DNA of 64,000 bases from Melampsora larici-populina 98AG31 (taxonomy: Eukaryota > Basidiomycota > Pucciniomycetes > Pucciniales > Melampsoraceae). A program made the translations under genes and the position numbers. Below, in pieces: positions 1-10,477 of the stretch; the stretch's first letter is position 1; each line of letters starts with the position of its first letter. A model generated the notes under the pieces. The model did no database searches, was not told the origin of the DNA, and saw only the letters and a list, made by a program, of their open reading frames with translations. The stretch spans positions 19,939 through 83,938 of the forward strand of contig NW_006768882.1 of NCBI RefSeq assembly GCF_000204055.1, read 5' to 3'.

Positions 1-275
1 ATTTTTTCTTTCCTCCCACCCACCCCTTCGCCCACCACGCAGAGATCCACCCTAGCCAGGGAGTCTACAGCCCCAGGGCCCCCCCCCAAACCCGTGCAAT
101 CCGACTCAATAAGAGTAGGAAGACATAAAGAGGCTTCAAGGCTATGTGAGATTCTTGACGTGACTGGGTAGTAGAAGCAAAGCAATGAAATGTAACAAGC
201 TGTGATGTAAGATCACATATATGTAAACAGCCAATGATCCCCATAGCGTAAATCACAGAGGATAATGGACTTTAG

Positions 276-1371
276 GTTATTGATCAGATTCTTAGCGAAG
301 ACCTGGCCAAATTCCACTCGACAAACCGTCGGCGAGGTACCGATGTGAAGAAAGCGGCATACTTTCAAGGTATAACTTTCAATGGTCGCGACTGGGAGGA
401 TCTCAATGCTCTCAATGAAGAACTATTAGTATGTATCAATTTAACTTCCATCAGCTGATTGATACTGACTTTGCCTGTATCAATACAGCCATTTCTTTTG
501 TTGACTAAACGGTTCAAGGAGAACAGCCCAAATGGATCAATTGTCCTACCAGAGTATTTGATCTTGTTGGAATCTCTCAAAAAACGACAGGCTGCTTTAG
601 AACAAGATGACCCGTTGTATCCTATGTTTGCGGAGATGGTCATCTGGATGGAAAAGTACTGGAATGAAGCTCTCAAGTGTGAGAGTCTTCTATTTGCGAC
701 CATCTTGAACCCACTATTTCGCCACCGATTCTTCGAAAAAACCTTTGGCCCCCAAGATTCCAAGTCTGTTGAGAGTCTCACAGCATTTACAAGCACATTC
801 AATGTCCGCAAAACTGAGCACTCGGACCTCAACTCTCAGCGATCGTTGCACAACACGCAACCTACCTCATCAAGCTTGACCAGCGCAGTTTCATCTGTTT
901 ATCAACTCTTCACCCACGATGCTCAGGCTGAGCGCGAGGATGAGCTTAAGAGGTACTTGAAAGGCGATCATACCCTATTACCAGTGCTCAAAGATGGCGC
1001 AATTGATCCTGATTGCATATTGAAATGATGGAAAGTTAGTATTGATTTTCCTTTGTATCTACATGCGCCTGAAACAACACATTGCTAATCAGCAATGCCA
1101 TTGTTTGTAGGATCACGAACATATCTATCCGGTCCTTGCGTCAATGGCACGCGATTACCTTGCAATCCCCGCTTCATCTGCAGCGGTTGAGAGATCTTTT
1201 TCAGCCGCTGCTGATGTTTGCTCAGCGAATCGAGGTCGATTGGCCCCACAAACCATTGAGAGGAATGTGGGTAGCCTGTTGTGGCTCCGTGAAAAGGTTG
1301 AACTGGTGGGTGAATGGGTAATGGTAGCCAGTACGCTAGCTAAGCATGCTGCAAAGGTTATTCTAAAATGA
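276..1371 (+). pseudogene. hAT-family transposase, C-terminal part, broken
   Basis: The last exon (1111-1371) carries the hAT dimerisation signature: PASSAAVERSFSAAAD followed by R-rLaPqT and a LLWLRE tail. This domain pairs transposase monomers of hAT cut-and-paste elements. Exons can be read as 276-428, 489-1034 and 1111-1371, with GT/AG introns at 429-488 and 1035-1110; 276 follows a TTTAG acceptor, so earlier exons lie upstream. A TGA stop at 1026-1028 interrupts the frame just before the second intron, in the stretch that normally reads LK-WWKD before the domain, so a TGG-to-TGA change is the simplest explanation. No BED finger or catalytic Asp is visible here because the 5' half lies outside or is lost. 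Family call is firm; the element is probably dead. Confidence 0.85.
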
Positions 1372-1433
1372 ACATTTCTTGTATTTTTGATTGTCTTGAA
1401 TAAAAAATAAGATTTATTTGTTTTGTGCCTAAA

Positions 1434-1640
1434 AGTCGCGCTAAGCCGCTAATTAGCGGTTTAGCTGAAAAAACCGCGCTAAGCTATTGACAAAGCTTAG
1501 CAGCATCAAATTTTTACCGCTAAGCTATTGTCTTAGCTTTAGCGGTAATGCGCTAAGATTTAGCGTTAGCGCGCCATTCCTTAGCGGGGCATTGCTAAGC
1601 TAAGCCAAGTGTGGGAATAACCTTGGCTTAGCTTAGCGAG
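1434..1640. repeat. GCTAA/TTAGC heptamer cluster with palindrome, likely hAT 3' subterminal region
   Basis: About 200 bp are packed with copies of GCTAAGC, TTAGCGG and their complements in both orientations. The right end forms a perfect 16-bp inverted repeat, GCTAAGCTAAGCCAAG at 1594-1609 and its complement at 1622-1637, around a 12-bp loop. hAT elements typically carry short subterminal motifs bound by their transposase. The cluster begins about 60 bp after the hAT stop codon, so I infer it is the 3' end of that element. The exact terminus was not located. Confidence 0.55.
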
Positions 1641-1870
1641 CCACCGTTGATCAAGCTCTCTTTTCTTGGGCCTCTTCCGTGCAAATCAGATTAGCTTTTC
1701 TTCACGTTTCTCATTTACCCCGTTTCAATCTTTCCATAAAGCTCTCTTTGCTGCTTCGATTCTTAAGACTTGACCTCAATTCTCCAACCGTTTCAATCAC
1801 TCCATCAAGCTTCCTTTGCTGCTTCGATTCTTCAGACTTGGCCTCATTTCTCCAATCACCCTTTTCGACT

Positions 1871-3484
1871 ATGCCTCCAAAGTTACAGATCAAATCGGGA
1901 GTGAAGGTGTGACCTTTCATACTTGGCTGGACCCCGTCTAGCAATCATTTTAACTGACCTTTGTTTGCTTTGATCCAGATCCCTCGTGCTCGTCGAACTA
2001 AGTTACAGTTAGCAGAAGACCTCAAAAAGTCAGGAGAGAAAGTCACGGGCAAGCCAACCGCGGCCGCTGTGAAACAATCCCGCCTGGCTGCGAATGCACG
2101 CGCTGATCGTGGCTTGGTCTCCTCGAGTGCGAGCAAGATGACGAAAGACCAACCGGGCCCTTCCTTTGATCTTGTTGATTACCAATCCATCATCGCCTAC
2201 CTTACCAGCCCTAATATCCGAAAAAGTCTATTTGGTGCGGGTAGCCAGACCAAGGTTACCGGCTTGTCGATGCAACCCAGTAAATTATTACAACCACTGG
2301 CAATCAAGATCAACAGCAGCTATAACGAGCAGCACAATTCCACCAAGATGCGATTAAATGGTTGATTGTTGTACATGCGGTTGAAGCGTTATAAGGCTAA
2401 GTACATGTCCACCAAGGCCTTCAGCGAAAGGACTGGCGCCGGCCTTTCTGCAAAAGACGTTGCTCGTGGTATCAAGACTATGGATGAACTGTTGGAATCC
2501 ATGTGTCCGTGCTTCAACGACATGGATGCGTTATTCCGTGACAAGGGCAATGTGAATCCTTTCGGCGTTCTCAACAGTGGCGCTTCACCTGAACCTGAGC
2601 ACTCCTCCGATGAGGAAATGGAAGGTCACCCAAACAGCGAAGACGACACTACTGATGGACTCGATCTTCCTCACGACGATCTCAGTAAGTGCTTGTGGTA
2701 GTGTCTTGGTCCTTTGGCTTGTCGAATGCGCTAACTTGCACCTCCCTTCACAGCCACGGATGTTGCTGTTTCACAAAGATTGCGAGCCCCATCTGAAGAC
2801 CCTGGAGCTGAAGATCAATCAACAAATGCCGGAGGAACACAACCTGCTCCGATTGATCATGCGCTCAACAATCACTACCGCGGCTTTTTGGACAATGATT
2901 TGATGTCACCCCCGCCTACACCAAAGGACAATGATGAAGACCCTCAACCGCCTGCCAATCTAGACATTTCTAACACTTCCAGAGCTAAGAAGGCCACTGC
3001 GGAAAAATCCAAAGGTAAACACAAACGTTCCAAGAAGGATTCCCTTACTGCGGAAGAACGCGCTTTGGATTCGAGTTCCGATGAAGACGACAAACCCACT
3101 CAGTCAACCTCCACTCAGCGCGCTGCCGGGTCTCGCGCGCCCATTAGTCGACGGGCTTTAGATCCCCTCCCATCAATCGATCCTTCCGTGGTACGAGGAA
3201 AAGAGCTGAAGCACCCAGTTGCAACCGCGATGCAAATTGGCAATGAAGCCAAACTCCAGATGTTAAGATCAGCCCAACAGGCCGACTTGGAAGCGCGCGA
3301 CCGTGATCTGAACTGGCAGAAGGAGCGGTATTTCCTTGAACGTGAAGATGAGGCCAAAAGGCACGCACTCAATTTACAAAACGATTGACAAGCGTTCTGT
3401 GAAAAACTAGTCCTTGGTGGAAAGACACCTGCTGAGTTAGAGGCCTTCCTTCGCCTCGTCTATCCTGACCAGTCTTCCGCGTAA
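1871..3484 (+). pseudogene. Unrecognised gene with coiled-coil C-terminus, two in-frame stops
   Basis: I do not recognise the family with confidence. The model starts at ATG 1871 (MPPKLQIKSGVK) and has introns 1907-1978 and 2685-2753 with good GT/AG ends that keep the frame. The product is basic at the N-terminus (RARRTK, then KPTAAAVKQSRLAANARADR), acidic and Ser/Asp-rich in the middle, has a Lys-rich patch, and ends in a charged helix rich in Glu, Arg and Gln that looks like a coiled coil. TGA stops at 2363-2365 and 3386-3388 break a frame that otherwise stays open to TAA at 3482-3484. Both stops can be explained by single transitions. Its place next to a hAT remnant suggests a repeated, transposon-associated family, but that is inference. 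Confidence 0.5.
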
Positions 3485-4288
3485 GTAAACCTTCACTTTC
3501 TGTTGCAGATGGTTTATGCCACCCTGATACGCCTTCAAGCTGATACGCCTTTCGCATTTGAACAGTTGATCGTTGTACCTCCAGTACCTCCATGATCGCG
3601 TACCTCAATCAGGTCCTTTTGGGACATGTCCGCTTCCTGTACCGAGTCGTGTGTCTGTTATGTCAAATTGTTTTCATATTATTACTCGGTTCCTTATAGC
3701 AATCCCCAAAATGATGTATCTGTTCAATTTCATTAAGTTATGTGTCTCCAAGTATCAGTTGTTAAAACAAATAGTTATGTGTCTTGTCTCTCTAGTTAGT
3801 CCGCCCAAAACATGATTTAGTTTGAAATATTTAGTTTGAAATATGATTCAGTTGCCAAACATGCAGTGGTTCTTTTAACATGATTTAGTTTGAAATATGA
3901 TTCAGTTGCCAAACAAGCAGTGGTTCTTTTGCAAAGCCACAGTTGTCGAACCAGCACCAGAAAGTACTTAGCACTTTTTGGCCAAATGTGCTCAAGACTT
4001 TGAATAACCGTTGTGCTAAAGACTTTCAATAAAAGTCTTTCTCAAAGGCTTTATCTCAGTAAGTTAATTCAGTAAGTTAGGCTCAACAAAAATCTAAGTT
4101 AATTCAGTAAGTTAGGCTCAACAAAAATCAAATATATAATTTCAAATCAAGGCGCAAGAAGATTTCGAATAAGATTACAAATTAAGGTGCAAAAGAGACA
4201 GACGAATAATTAAAACAAACACAAGAAAAACACCCAAAGACAAGAAAAGACCACAACATAAACCAAGGTAGCAAAAATACGGGAAAAC
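3485..4288. repeat. Non-coding spacer with two short tandem arrays
   Basis: No gene is supported here. At about 3812-3937 a unit of about 53 bp (ATGATTTAGTTTGAAATATG, then ATTCAGTTGCCAAACA) occurs about twice plus a partial copy. At 4060-4129 a 35-bp unit containing TTCAGTAAGTTAGGCTCAAC is repeated exactly twice. The stretch lies beyond the stop codon of the Harbinger gene on the minus strand and may contain that element's 3' end, but I found no convincing terminal repeat. Confidence 0.6.
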
Positions 4289-4483
4289 TCATTGTACAAT
4301 GGGCAGTCCACCACTCTCCCAGTTGTAGGCCACAGCGTAGTCTCTGACCTTTTCCCGCTTAACTCTCCCTCGTTCCATTGCTGCTATATCAGAAAATCCA
4401 CCAGGTAAACGTTCCACTCCTGCATCGCCTGGCTCTGCAAACACAAGTGCTTCCTCCTCTTCTTCCCAAGCATTTCCCAGGTC
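4289..4483 (-). pseudogene. PIF/Harbinger transposase, C-terminal fragment cut off by the copia insertion
   Basis: Reading the minus strand from 4483, the frame runs GNAWEEEEE ... REKVRDYAVAYNWESG and stops at 4289-4291. This is the normal C-terminal tail of a DDE_Tnp_4-type Harbinger nuclease. It continues in frame from the main part of the gene at 10,478-11,802 once the intervening retrotransposon and one copy of the AGGTC target duplication are discounted. Alone it cannot be expressed from its own promoter. Confidence 0.85.
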
Positions 4484-5205
4484 TGTTATGATACTGTCTA
4501 AGGTAGTCAAGTCCATCCCGATTAGGAAATCAAACGCTACAGTATTAGGTCTGAATTTAGGTATCTTCAAGTCGTGTAGAATGTTTCCCTTTTGGGAACA
4601 TTATTTGTGTGTGGGCTTTATCAAAATGGTTGTGTACGCGTGTCTATTCTGTATCTGTGTATCCCCTTGCTTCAGGGTGAAAATTGTGTGTGATTCAGTT
4701 TCTCTCTTATATACCCAGGGTCTCTCGAGCTCCTTGTTCCCCCCTCATCGTGTGGAACTTGGAAGCTTAGAGTACGCACCTTATTTTCTATTTTTTTCTC
4801 TTTTCATATTTCACTTCTTGGATGAGTGCTCATGTGTCACGATAGACCTCCCTACCACTCTTTCCTCCTGCTCACTCGCAGGTAAGGCGTCGACTTTCTC
4901 CGCCAGTCTTTCGTGAATCTTTCTTTGAGTCTTACAACTCATCTATAACCTGTCTGTCCAGGTAAATCTTGTGTTCTCTTAAAGTTCTTTTATTTTTCTC
5001 TTTACTAGAAGTGGAATGTTATGATCGTGTGGAACTTGGAAGCTTAGAACCTCCCTACCACTCTTTCCTCCTGCTCACTCGCAGGTAAGGCGTCGACTTT
5101 CTCCGCCAGTCTTTCGTGAATCTTTCTTTGAGTCTTACAACTCATCTATAACCTGTCTGTCCAGGTTACACGCGTTGAATTTCTTCCGCGTCTCTCATCA
5201 TTTCA
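4484..5205 (+). repeat. Copia 5' LTR (722 bp)
   Basis: Starts TG and ends CA, and is directly followed by a TGG primer-binding site. It contains a likely TATA element (CTTATATACC, near 4708) and is longer than the 3' LTR. After 4963 it has a unique stretch of about 50 bp, then a second, internally deleted LTR start (TGTTATGATCGTG at 5016) and a second copy of the segment GTAAGGCGTCGACTTTCTCC onward. The 3' LTR instead has two adjacent copies of that segment. Confidence 0.9.
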
Positions 5206-5223
5206 TGGTAGCGAGAGTCCCTA
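5206..5223 (+). other. Primer-binding site of the copia element
   Basis: TGGTAGCGAGAGTCC starts immediately after the CA end of the 5' LTR. A TGG start matches the CCA end of a tRNA, as expected for minus-strand priming. The priming tRNA was not identified. Confidence 0.75.
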
Positions 5224-5269
5224 CGACTCGATCACTCCTTTACTCAAAGACCTCATCTAAAGACTGTTT

Positions 5270-6280
5270 ATGTCATCGCCACATCCTGTGCTAGCCGACG
5301 CCAACGACCAATCCGAAGATTCCACATCCAATACTTCTTCATCAAAGACTCACAAACCATCTTCTCAAGAACCTCTTCCCAATCTCTTATCTACATCATC
5401 GTCAAACTTCACAAGAATGACTGATAAGGATGAACTGAAGTTTTTTGGCACTCCGCTTCAACAATTCGTTCAGAAGCTCAACTTGATTCTGTCGAAATAC
5501 ACGATTGACAACAAACTTTCTGACGGGAATTTTCCTGAATGGTCACTCGAAATTAAAAGAGTGTTGAAAATCATTGATTATCACAAATATCTCTCCAAAT
5601 CCGATTTCAAAGCGCCTTCTTTGACTGATGAACAACATCTGAAAGTCAAACTCGTGATCTCTGTGTGGCTTCTTGGACTGATGGATAGCCAGAACAAAAC
5701 TAGGTGTCAAACCATGTTGAAGTTGGCAAACTGTAACAACTCGGAAGATGAAAATGAAGATAGCGAAGACGAGGATGACTTTGATTATGAACCGTATCTG
5801 ATCTGGAAGTTTCTCAAGAATCACCACCAGAAAATATCGGAAGCTGGTCTACAAACCATTGAAGACACAATCAGCGATATGAAGATTCTGAGCTCTGATT
5901 CATTCAAAGTGCACTGTGACAAGTTCAACAACTTGATCGCCAACTTTGTTAAGTACAAAGGACAAATTTCATCTGCCTCTGCCGCTTACAAACTCATCAA
6001 AACGGTCAAATCTCGAATGAATGAAAACGTGTCTGAGAACATATACTCAAAAGTTGTTCCTCTCACCAGAGAAGGAGTAGTTCAGTATCTTATTGATTAT
6101 GAAGCTAGAAATGGAGGTTTCACTACTCCGGCTATCATTGAAGCAAGTCAAGCGACTGTAAACCATCACTTTGAAGCTGCTCGTACCACTTACTCAATCC
6201 CTCAAAGCAGTGCTGCTCAAGCCTCTGGAGGAAATCAACGTCGTTTCCGACCAAAATGTACTGAACACAGATGTATCGCT
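5270..6280 (+). CDS. Copia gag polyprotein region
   Basis: ATG at 5270 opens a frame encoding an acidic, Ser-rich leader, then a UBN2-type capsid region (FPEWSLEIKRVLKIIDYHKY, then LLGLMDSQNKT and YLIWKFLKNHHQ). It ends in a CTEHRC half of a zinc knuckle near 6255-6275. The rest of the knuckle (HTPEKC) is encoded in the frame one base back, where pol begins, so gag and pol are separated by a -1 shift at a CCACCACCC stretch. The gag frame itself stays open to 6715 but is non-homologous after the knuckle. Rust copia elements usually have one gag-pol frame, so a mutation is likelier than programmed shifting. Confidence 0.8.
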
Positions 6281-9200
6281 CCACCACCCATACTCCTGAA
6301 AAATGTTTCACCAAACCTGAAAATCGCAGTGCTCGTGATCTTTGGATTGCTCAAATGGAGGCAAGACGAAACGGAAATCATGGAAATTGTTTTCGAAATC
6401 AATCCCAGACTCCAAGTGTCAACGGCATCAAACAAGTCTCATTACCTTCAGCTAGTCCTGCTTTTGCCTCCTCGAACCCGTTCGCTTCCCTTCATATCTT
6501 TCTTGACGAAGATAGCGTTTCTGTGTCAGCTTCCGCCTCAGAAACATTCAAAGCATCTCATACCGTATTCGATGACGACACTCCTGCTGCGAACCTGGTC
6601 AACGAGAGCAGTGGTCACTGGGCTCTGTATGACACCGTGGCGACTCATTATATGTTCAAAAACGATCAACTGTTTGCCTCTATGTCAAAAATTGAAGATT
6701 TGTCCAAACGACTGAAACTCGCGGGAGGAGATGTGTCTCTTGCTGTTCACTCTACCGGTACGGTGCAACTAAAATCAGGTACTGGCAAAATGTTTGAGTT
6801 GAACAACAGTCTTTATGTGCCGGAACTGGCTCAAAACTTATTGGCTGGAGGTGCTATGCTTCGTAAAGGAGTTCAGGTCCTGATTCATCCCAACGACTCA
6901 AATTGTTTCTTGCTTGTATTCAAAGGAGAGGCCTTGTTCAACGGAGTGTTTGCTGCAAAAAATCTCATGTATGTAGCTCTCGAACCGGTGAGTCCAACTT
7001 TTGACTCAAAGGCATCATCAACTCAAGCTGAAGATGTGACTCAACTTCAACACCGTTGTTTAGGGCATCTGAGCAACCGTTATCTCAGGTTAATGTGCAA
7101 ACACAAAAGTGTGCAGGGTCTGACAGAAGACCTAACTCAATTAAAACACTGTGATATCTGTTCTCTATCCAAGAACACTAAAATCCCTCACTCTTCAACT
7201 AGGCCCAGGGCTTTTCGACATCTAGAAAATGTACATGTTGATCTCAGTGGCATAATCAGGGTCAAAGGATTGAAAAATGAAATGTACTACACCTTATTTT
7301 GTGATGACTATTCATCTTTTCGTCACATCTACTTTATGCAATCTAAATCAAAAGAAGAAGTGTTCAACATTTTTAAGACCTATCTCGCCATGGCTGAACG
7401 TCAAACTTGTGTGAAGTTGAAGCAATTTACCCTTGACAGAGGAGGTGAATTTCTCAATGACCTCCTGGGTACCAAACTTCGTGAGCGCGGGATTGTTCTT
7501 CACCTCACAGCCGCACATTCTCCTGAAGAAAATGGCGTGTCAGAACGTGGTAATCGCACCATAAGCACAAAAGCTAGATCCATGATGTTGGAATCGAAGA
7601 TGCCTTTGCGATTCTGGGTACAAGCATGTAGCACTGCAGTTTTTGTTTTTCTCACAACTCGTACTGTCACAGCTGCTCTTAGCAACAATCGCACACCGTT
7701 TGAAGTTTGGCATTTCAGAAAACCATTGGTACAGCATTTGAAAGTCTTTGGTTGCTTGGCCTATGCTTTAATCAGAAAAGAAATCAGAGGTTCGAAATTC
7801 AACCCAGTCAGCAGTCATGGTGTTCTAGTCGGTTATGATGAGGACAATTTTAACTATCAGATCTATGATCTGACCTCTCATAAAATCATCATCACGCATC
7901 ACGCTACATTCAATGAAGATCTCTTTCCTTTCGGAAATGATCCGGTCACTAGGCTATCTCCTCTTCCTCCAACAAGCGAGGGAGTCAACATTCGATTCTT
8001 TGACGACGACTCTGATGATGAGCATTTTGAAGAGGTCCTGGAGCCGACTGACTCTGATAATCGTCCTGAGGTTCCTACAGTTCTTGATCCTAACCCGCCA
8101 GCCATTAAAGTATCCCCAGACGTTCGTCGCTCAGGCAGAGTGAAGCAAGTAGTTAAGTACACAGCCACTGCCGTGTGTGATGATATCAAAGTCTCTTCCT
8201 TGATCGCTAAGTGGGAGTCTGCTCAACATTTAAACTGTGGAGTTCCCGAATGCAATATGGTAACTACGACTCATGATGTGCCTAGATCATACTCAAAGGC
8301 CGTGTCTGGACCTGAAGGAGACGAATGGATGAATGCCTGCAAGAAAGAGATCCAAGCAATGCGTGACAAGAAAGTGTGGGTTCTGGTAGACAGACCCAAA
8401 AATTGTAACGTCATCAGAGGGCTCTGGTTGTTCAGAAAGAAACCTACGGCAGATCCCAACAAAAAGTTCAAGTTCAAGTCTCGTTACGTGGCCATGGGTA
8501 ACACTCAGATACACGGAATCGACTACTTTGACACCTTCGCTCCGACTGGAAAGCCCACCTCTTTCCGACTCTTCATTGCACTTGCTGCCATCAATGGCTG
8601 GGAAGTACACCTCATGGACGCCATTACAGCTTTTCTCAACAGTGACCTTGACAAAGAGATATACGTAGAGCAACCTGAAGGCTTCGTAGTACCCGGTGAA
8701 GAACATCTAGTGTGCCGGCTGCTTAAATCTCTATATGGTCTTAAACAGGCTCCTAAGTGCTGGCAGGATGACGTCAAAGAATTCTTGATTAGCATTAACT
8801 TCATTCAATGCGAAGTAGACCATTGTGTATACATCAGATGTGTAGATAACCTGTTCACTGCTGTTTATGTACATGTTGATGATCTCACCATTACAGGCAA
8901 TGATATTCTTTCATTCAAAGCTGAAATCTCAAAACGGTGGGAAATGGAGGACCTCGGATTGGCTACAACAGTTGTGGGCATTGAAGTCAAACGTGAAAGT
9001 GAAAGTGTTTACTCGATATGTCAGGAAGTGTACGCTACAAAAATCCTTCAACGTTTTGATTCCTTGGATCTGAAACCCGCTAGTACACCTCTCCCACCTG
9101 GACTCAAACTATTCAAGCCAAGTTTAGACGAAATTGAGGATTTTGCCTGCAAGAAACTACCATACCGAAGCATCGTTGGTTCTCTCATGTATCTCGCACA

Positions 9201-9858
9201 ATGCACCAGACCCGACCTGGCCTACGCAGTAGGTGTGCTTTCTCAGCATCTTGACTGGCCGGGATTTCAGCACTGGAATGCTGCAAACCATGTTCTTCGT
9301 TACCTTGTGGGAACCGTCAACTACGGTATTCGCTATTCTGGAGAATCACCAAACGAACCGGTCAAAGGTCTCAAGAGTCAGCACTGTCCTCAGGCCTTGT
9401 GTGATGCAGACTGGGCAGGGGACAAAGATACTCGCAGGTCAACCACAGGCTATTTATTCATCTTGGCAGGTGGTGCAGTATCCTGGTGTAGCAAACTTCA
9501 ACCCACTGTGGCATTATCATCGACTGAGGCAGAGTATCGTGCCATTACTGAAGCCGGTCAAGAGCTCCTGTGGCTAAGAACTATGCTGACAAAACTCGGT
9601 TATGAAGACTCAGATCCAACAATCCTCAAGAGTGACAACATGGGTGCGATTCACTTAACCAACAAATCAATCTTTCATGCAAGAACAAAGCATGTTGAAA
9701 TCCACTACCACTGGATCAGAGAAGTGGTAAAAGCTGGAAAGCTAACTGTTCAACACTGCCCTACTCATCTCATGACAGCTGATCTTCTAACAAAGTCCCT
9801 AGGTTCTGCTCAATTTACTCACCTTCGCAAAATCTTAGGACTCAAACCTATCCCGTGA
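6271..9858 (+). CDS. Copia pol: protease, integrase, reverse transcriptase, RNase H
   Basis: An uninterrupted frame of 1195 codons. Domains in order: remainder of the gag zinc knuckle (HTPEKC); protease with YDTVATHYMF where D-S/T-G-A is expected; GAG-pre-integrase HHCC finger (HRCLGHLSN ... CDICSLSK); integrase core with D (VHVDLSG), D (FTLDRGGEF) and E (SPEENGVSER); Ty1/copia reverse transcriptase with the HVDD active site (VYVHVDDLTITG); RNase H (DADWAGDKDTRRSTTGY, STEAEYRA, KSDNMGAI). The usual protease glycine is Val here, a one-base change (GGG to GTG) that would be expected to harm processing. Otherwise intact, so the element died recently or needs help from other copies. Confidence 0.95.
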   Translation: MYRSTTHTPEKCFTKPENRSARDLWIAQMEARRNGNHGNCFRNQSQTPSVNGIKQVSLPSASPAFASSNPFASLHIFLDEDSVSVSASASETFKASHTVFDDDTPAANLVNESSGHWALYDTVATHYMFKNDQLFASMSKIEDLSKRLKLAGGDVSLAVHSTGTVQLKSGTGKMFELNNSLYVPELAQNLLAGGAMLRKGVQVLIHPNDSNCFLLVFKGEALFNGVFAAKNLMYVALEPVSPTFDSKASSTQAEDVTQLQHRCLGHLSNRYLRLMCKHKSVQGLTEDLTQLKHCDICSLSKNTKIPHSSTRPRAFRHLENVHVDLSGIIRVKGLKNEMYYTLFCDDYSSFRHIYFMQSKSKEEVFNIFKTYLAMAERQTCVKLKQFTLDRGGEFLNDLLGTKLRERGIVLHLTAAHSPEENGVSERGNRTISTKARSMMLESKMPLRFWVQACSTAVFVFLTTRTVTAALSNNRTPFEVWHFRKPLVQHLKVFGCLAYALIRKEIRGSKFNPVSSHGVLVGYDEDNFNYQIYDLTSHKIIITHHATFNEDLFPFGNDPVTRLSPLPPTSEGVNIRFFDDDSDDEHFEEVLEPTDSDNRPEVPTVLDPNPPAIKVSPDVRRSGRVKQVVKYTATAVCDDIKVSSLIAKWESAQHLNCGVPECNMVTTTHDVPRSYSKAVSGPEGDEWMNACKKEIQAMRDKKVWVLVDRPKNCNVIRGLWLFRKKPTADPNKKFKFKSRYVAMGNTQIHGIDYFDTFAPTGKPTSFRLFIALAAINGWEVHLMDAITAFLNSDLDKEIYVEQPEGFVVPGEEHLVCRLLKSLYGLKQAPKCWQDDVKEFLISINFIQCEVDHCVYIRCVDNLFTAVYVHVDDLTITGNDILSFKAEISKRWEMEDLGLATTVVGIEVKRESESVYSICQEVYATKILQRFDSLDLKPASTPLPPGLKLFKPSLDEIEDFACKKLPYRSIVGSLMYLAQCTRPDLAYAVGVLSQHLDWPGFQHWNAANHVLRYLVGTVNYGIRYSGESPNEPVKGLKSQHCPQALCDADWAGDKDTRRSTTGYLFILAGGAVSWCSKLQPTVALSSTEAEYRAITEAGQELLWLRTMLTKLGYEDSDPTILKSDNMGAIHLTNKSIFHARTKHVEIHYHWIREVVKAGKLTVQHCPTHLMTADLLTKSLGSAQFTHLRKILGLKPIP

Positions 9859-9860
9859 TG

Positions 9861-9874
9861 AACTTGAGGGGGCG
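9861..9874 (+). other. Polypurine tract of the copia element
   Basis: The purine-rich AACTTGAGGGGGCG lies between the pol stop codon and the TG start of the 3' LTR. This is the standard position for plus-strand priming. Confidence 0.8.
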
Positions 9875-10472
9875 TGTTATGATACTGTCTAAGGTAGTCA
9901 AGTCCATCCCGATTAGGAAATCAAACGCTACAGTATTAGGTCTGAATTCAGGTATCTTCAAGTCGTGTAGAATGTTTCCCTTTTGGGAACATTATTTGTG
10001 TGTGGGCTTTATCAAAATGGTTGTGTACGCGTGTCTAGTCTGTATCTGTGTATCCCCTTGCTTCAGGGTGAAAATTGTGTGCGATTCAGTTTCTCTCTTA
10101 TATACCCAGGGTCTCTCAAGCTCCTTGTTCCCCCCTCATCGTGTGGAACTTGGAAGCTTAGAGTACGCACCTTATTTTCTATTTTTTCTCTTTTCATATT
10201 TCACTTCTTGGATGAGTGCTCATGTGTCACGATAGACCTCCCTACCACTCTTTCCTCCTGCTCACTCGCAGGTAAGGCATCGACTTTCTCCGCCAGTCTT
10301 TCGTGAATCTTTCTTTGAGTCTTACAACTCATCTATAACCTGTCTGTCCAGGTAAGGCGTCGACTTTCTCCGCCAGTCTTTCGTGAATCTTTCTTTGAGT
10401 CTTACAACTCATCTATAACCTGTCTGTCCAGGTTACACGCGTTGAATTTCTTCCGCGTCTCTCATCATTTCA
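9875..10472 (+). repeat. Copia 3' LTR (598 bp)
   Basis: Starts TGTTATGATACTG and ends CATTTCA, followed by the AGGTC target duplication. It has two head-to-tail copies of an 80-bp segment starting AGGTAAGGC, which differ by one base (GGCATCG versus GGCGTCG). Confidence 0.92.
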
Positions 10473-10477
10473 AGGTC

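Larger units (their letters stand above)
4484..10472 (+). mobile_element. Ty1/copia LTR retrotransposon, complete with 5-bp target duplication
   Basis: Both LTRs start TGTTATGATACTG and end CATTTCA. The element is flanked by AGGTC at 4479-4483 and 10473-10477. It contains a primer-binding site, gag, pol in the order protease-integrase-reverse transcriptase-RNase H (copia order), and a polypurine tract. By eye the shared parts of the LTRs differ at only about five bases plus one indel in roughly 450 bp, so the insertion is fairly young. It sits in opposite orientation inside a Harbinger transposase gene. Confidence 0.95.

Noticed and set aside
2363..3388. TGA codons as possible selenocysteine or readthrough codons
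   Set aside because: They fall in repeat-associated genes beside other decay, with no structure suggesting recoding; simple nonsense mutation is more likely.
7899..8804. Several long antisense frames within the copia pol gene
   Set aside because: They are on the opposite strand of a fully supported pol frame, have no domain and no start or splice logic.
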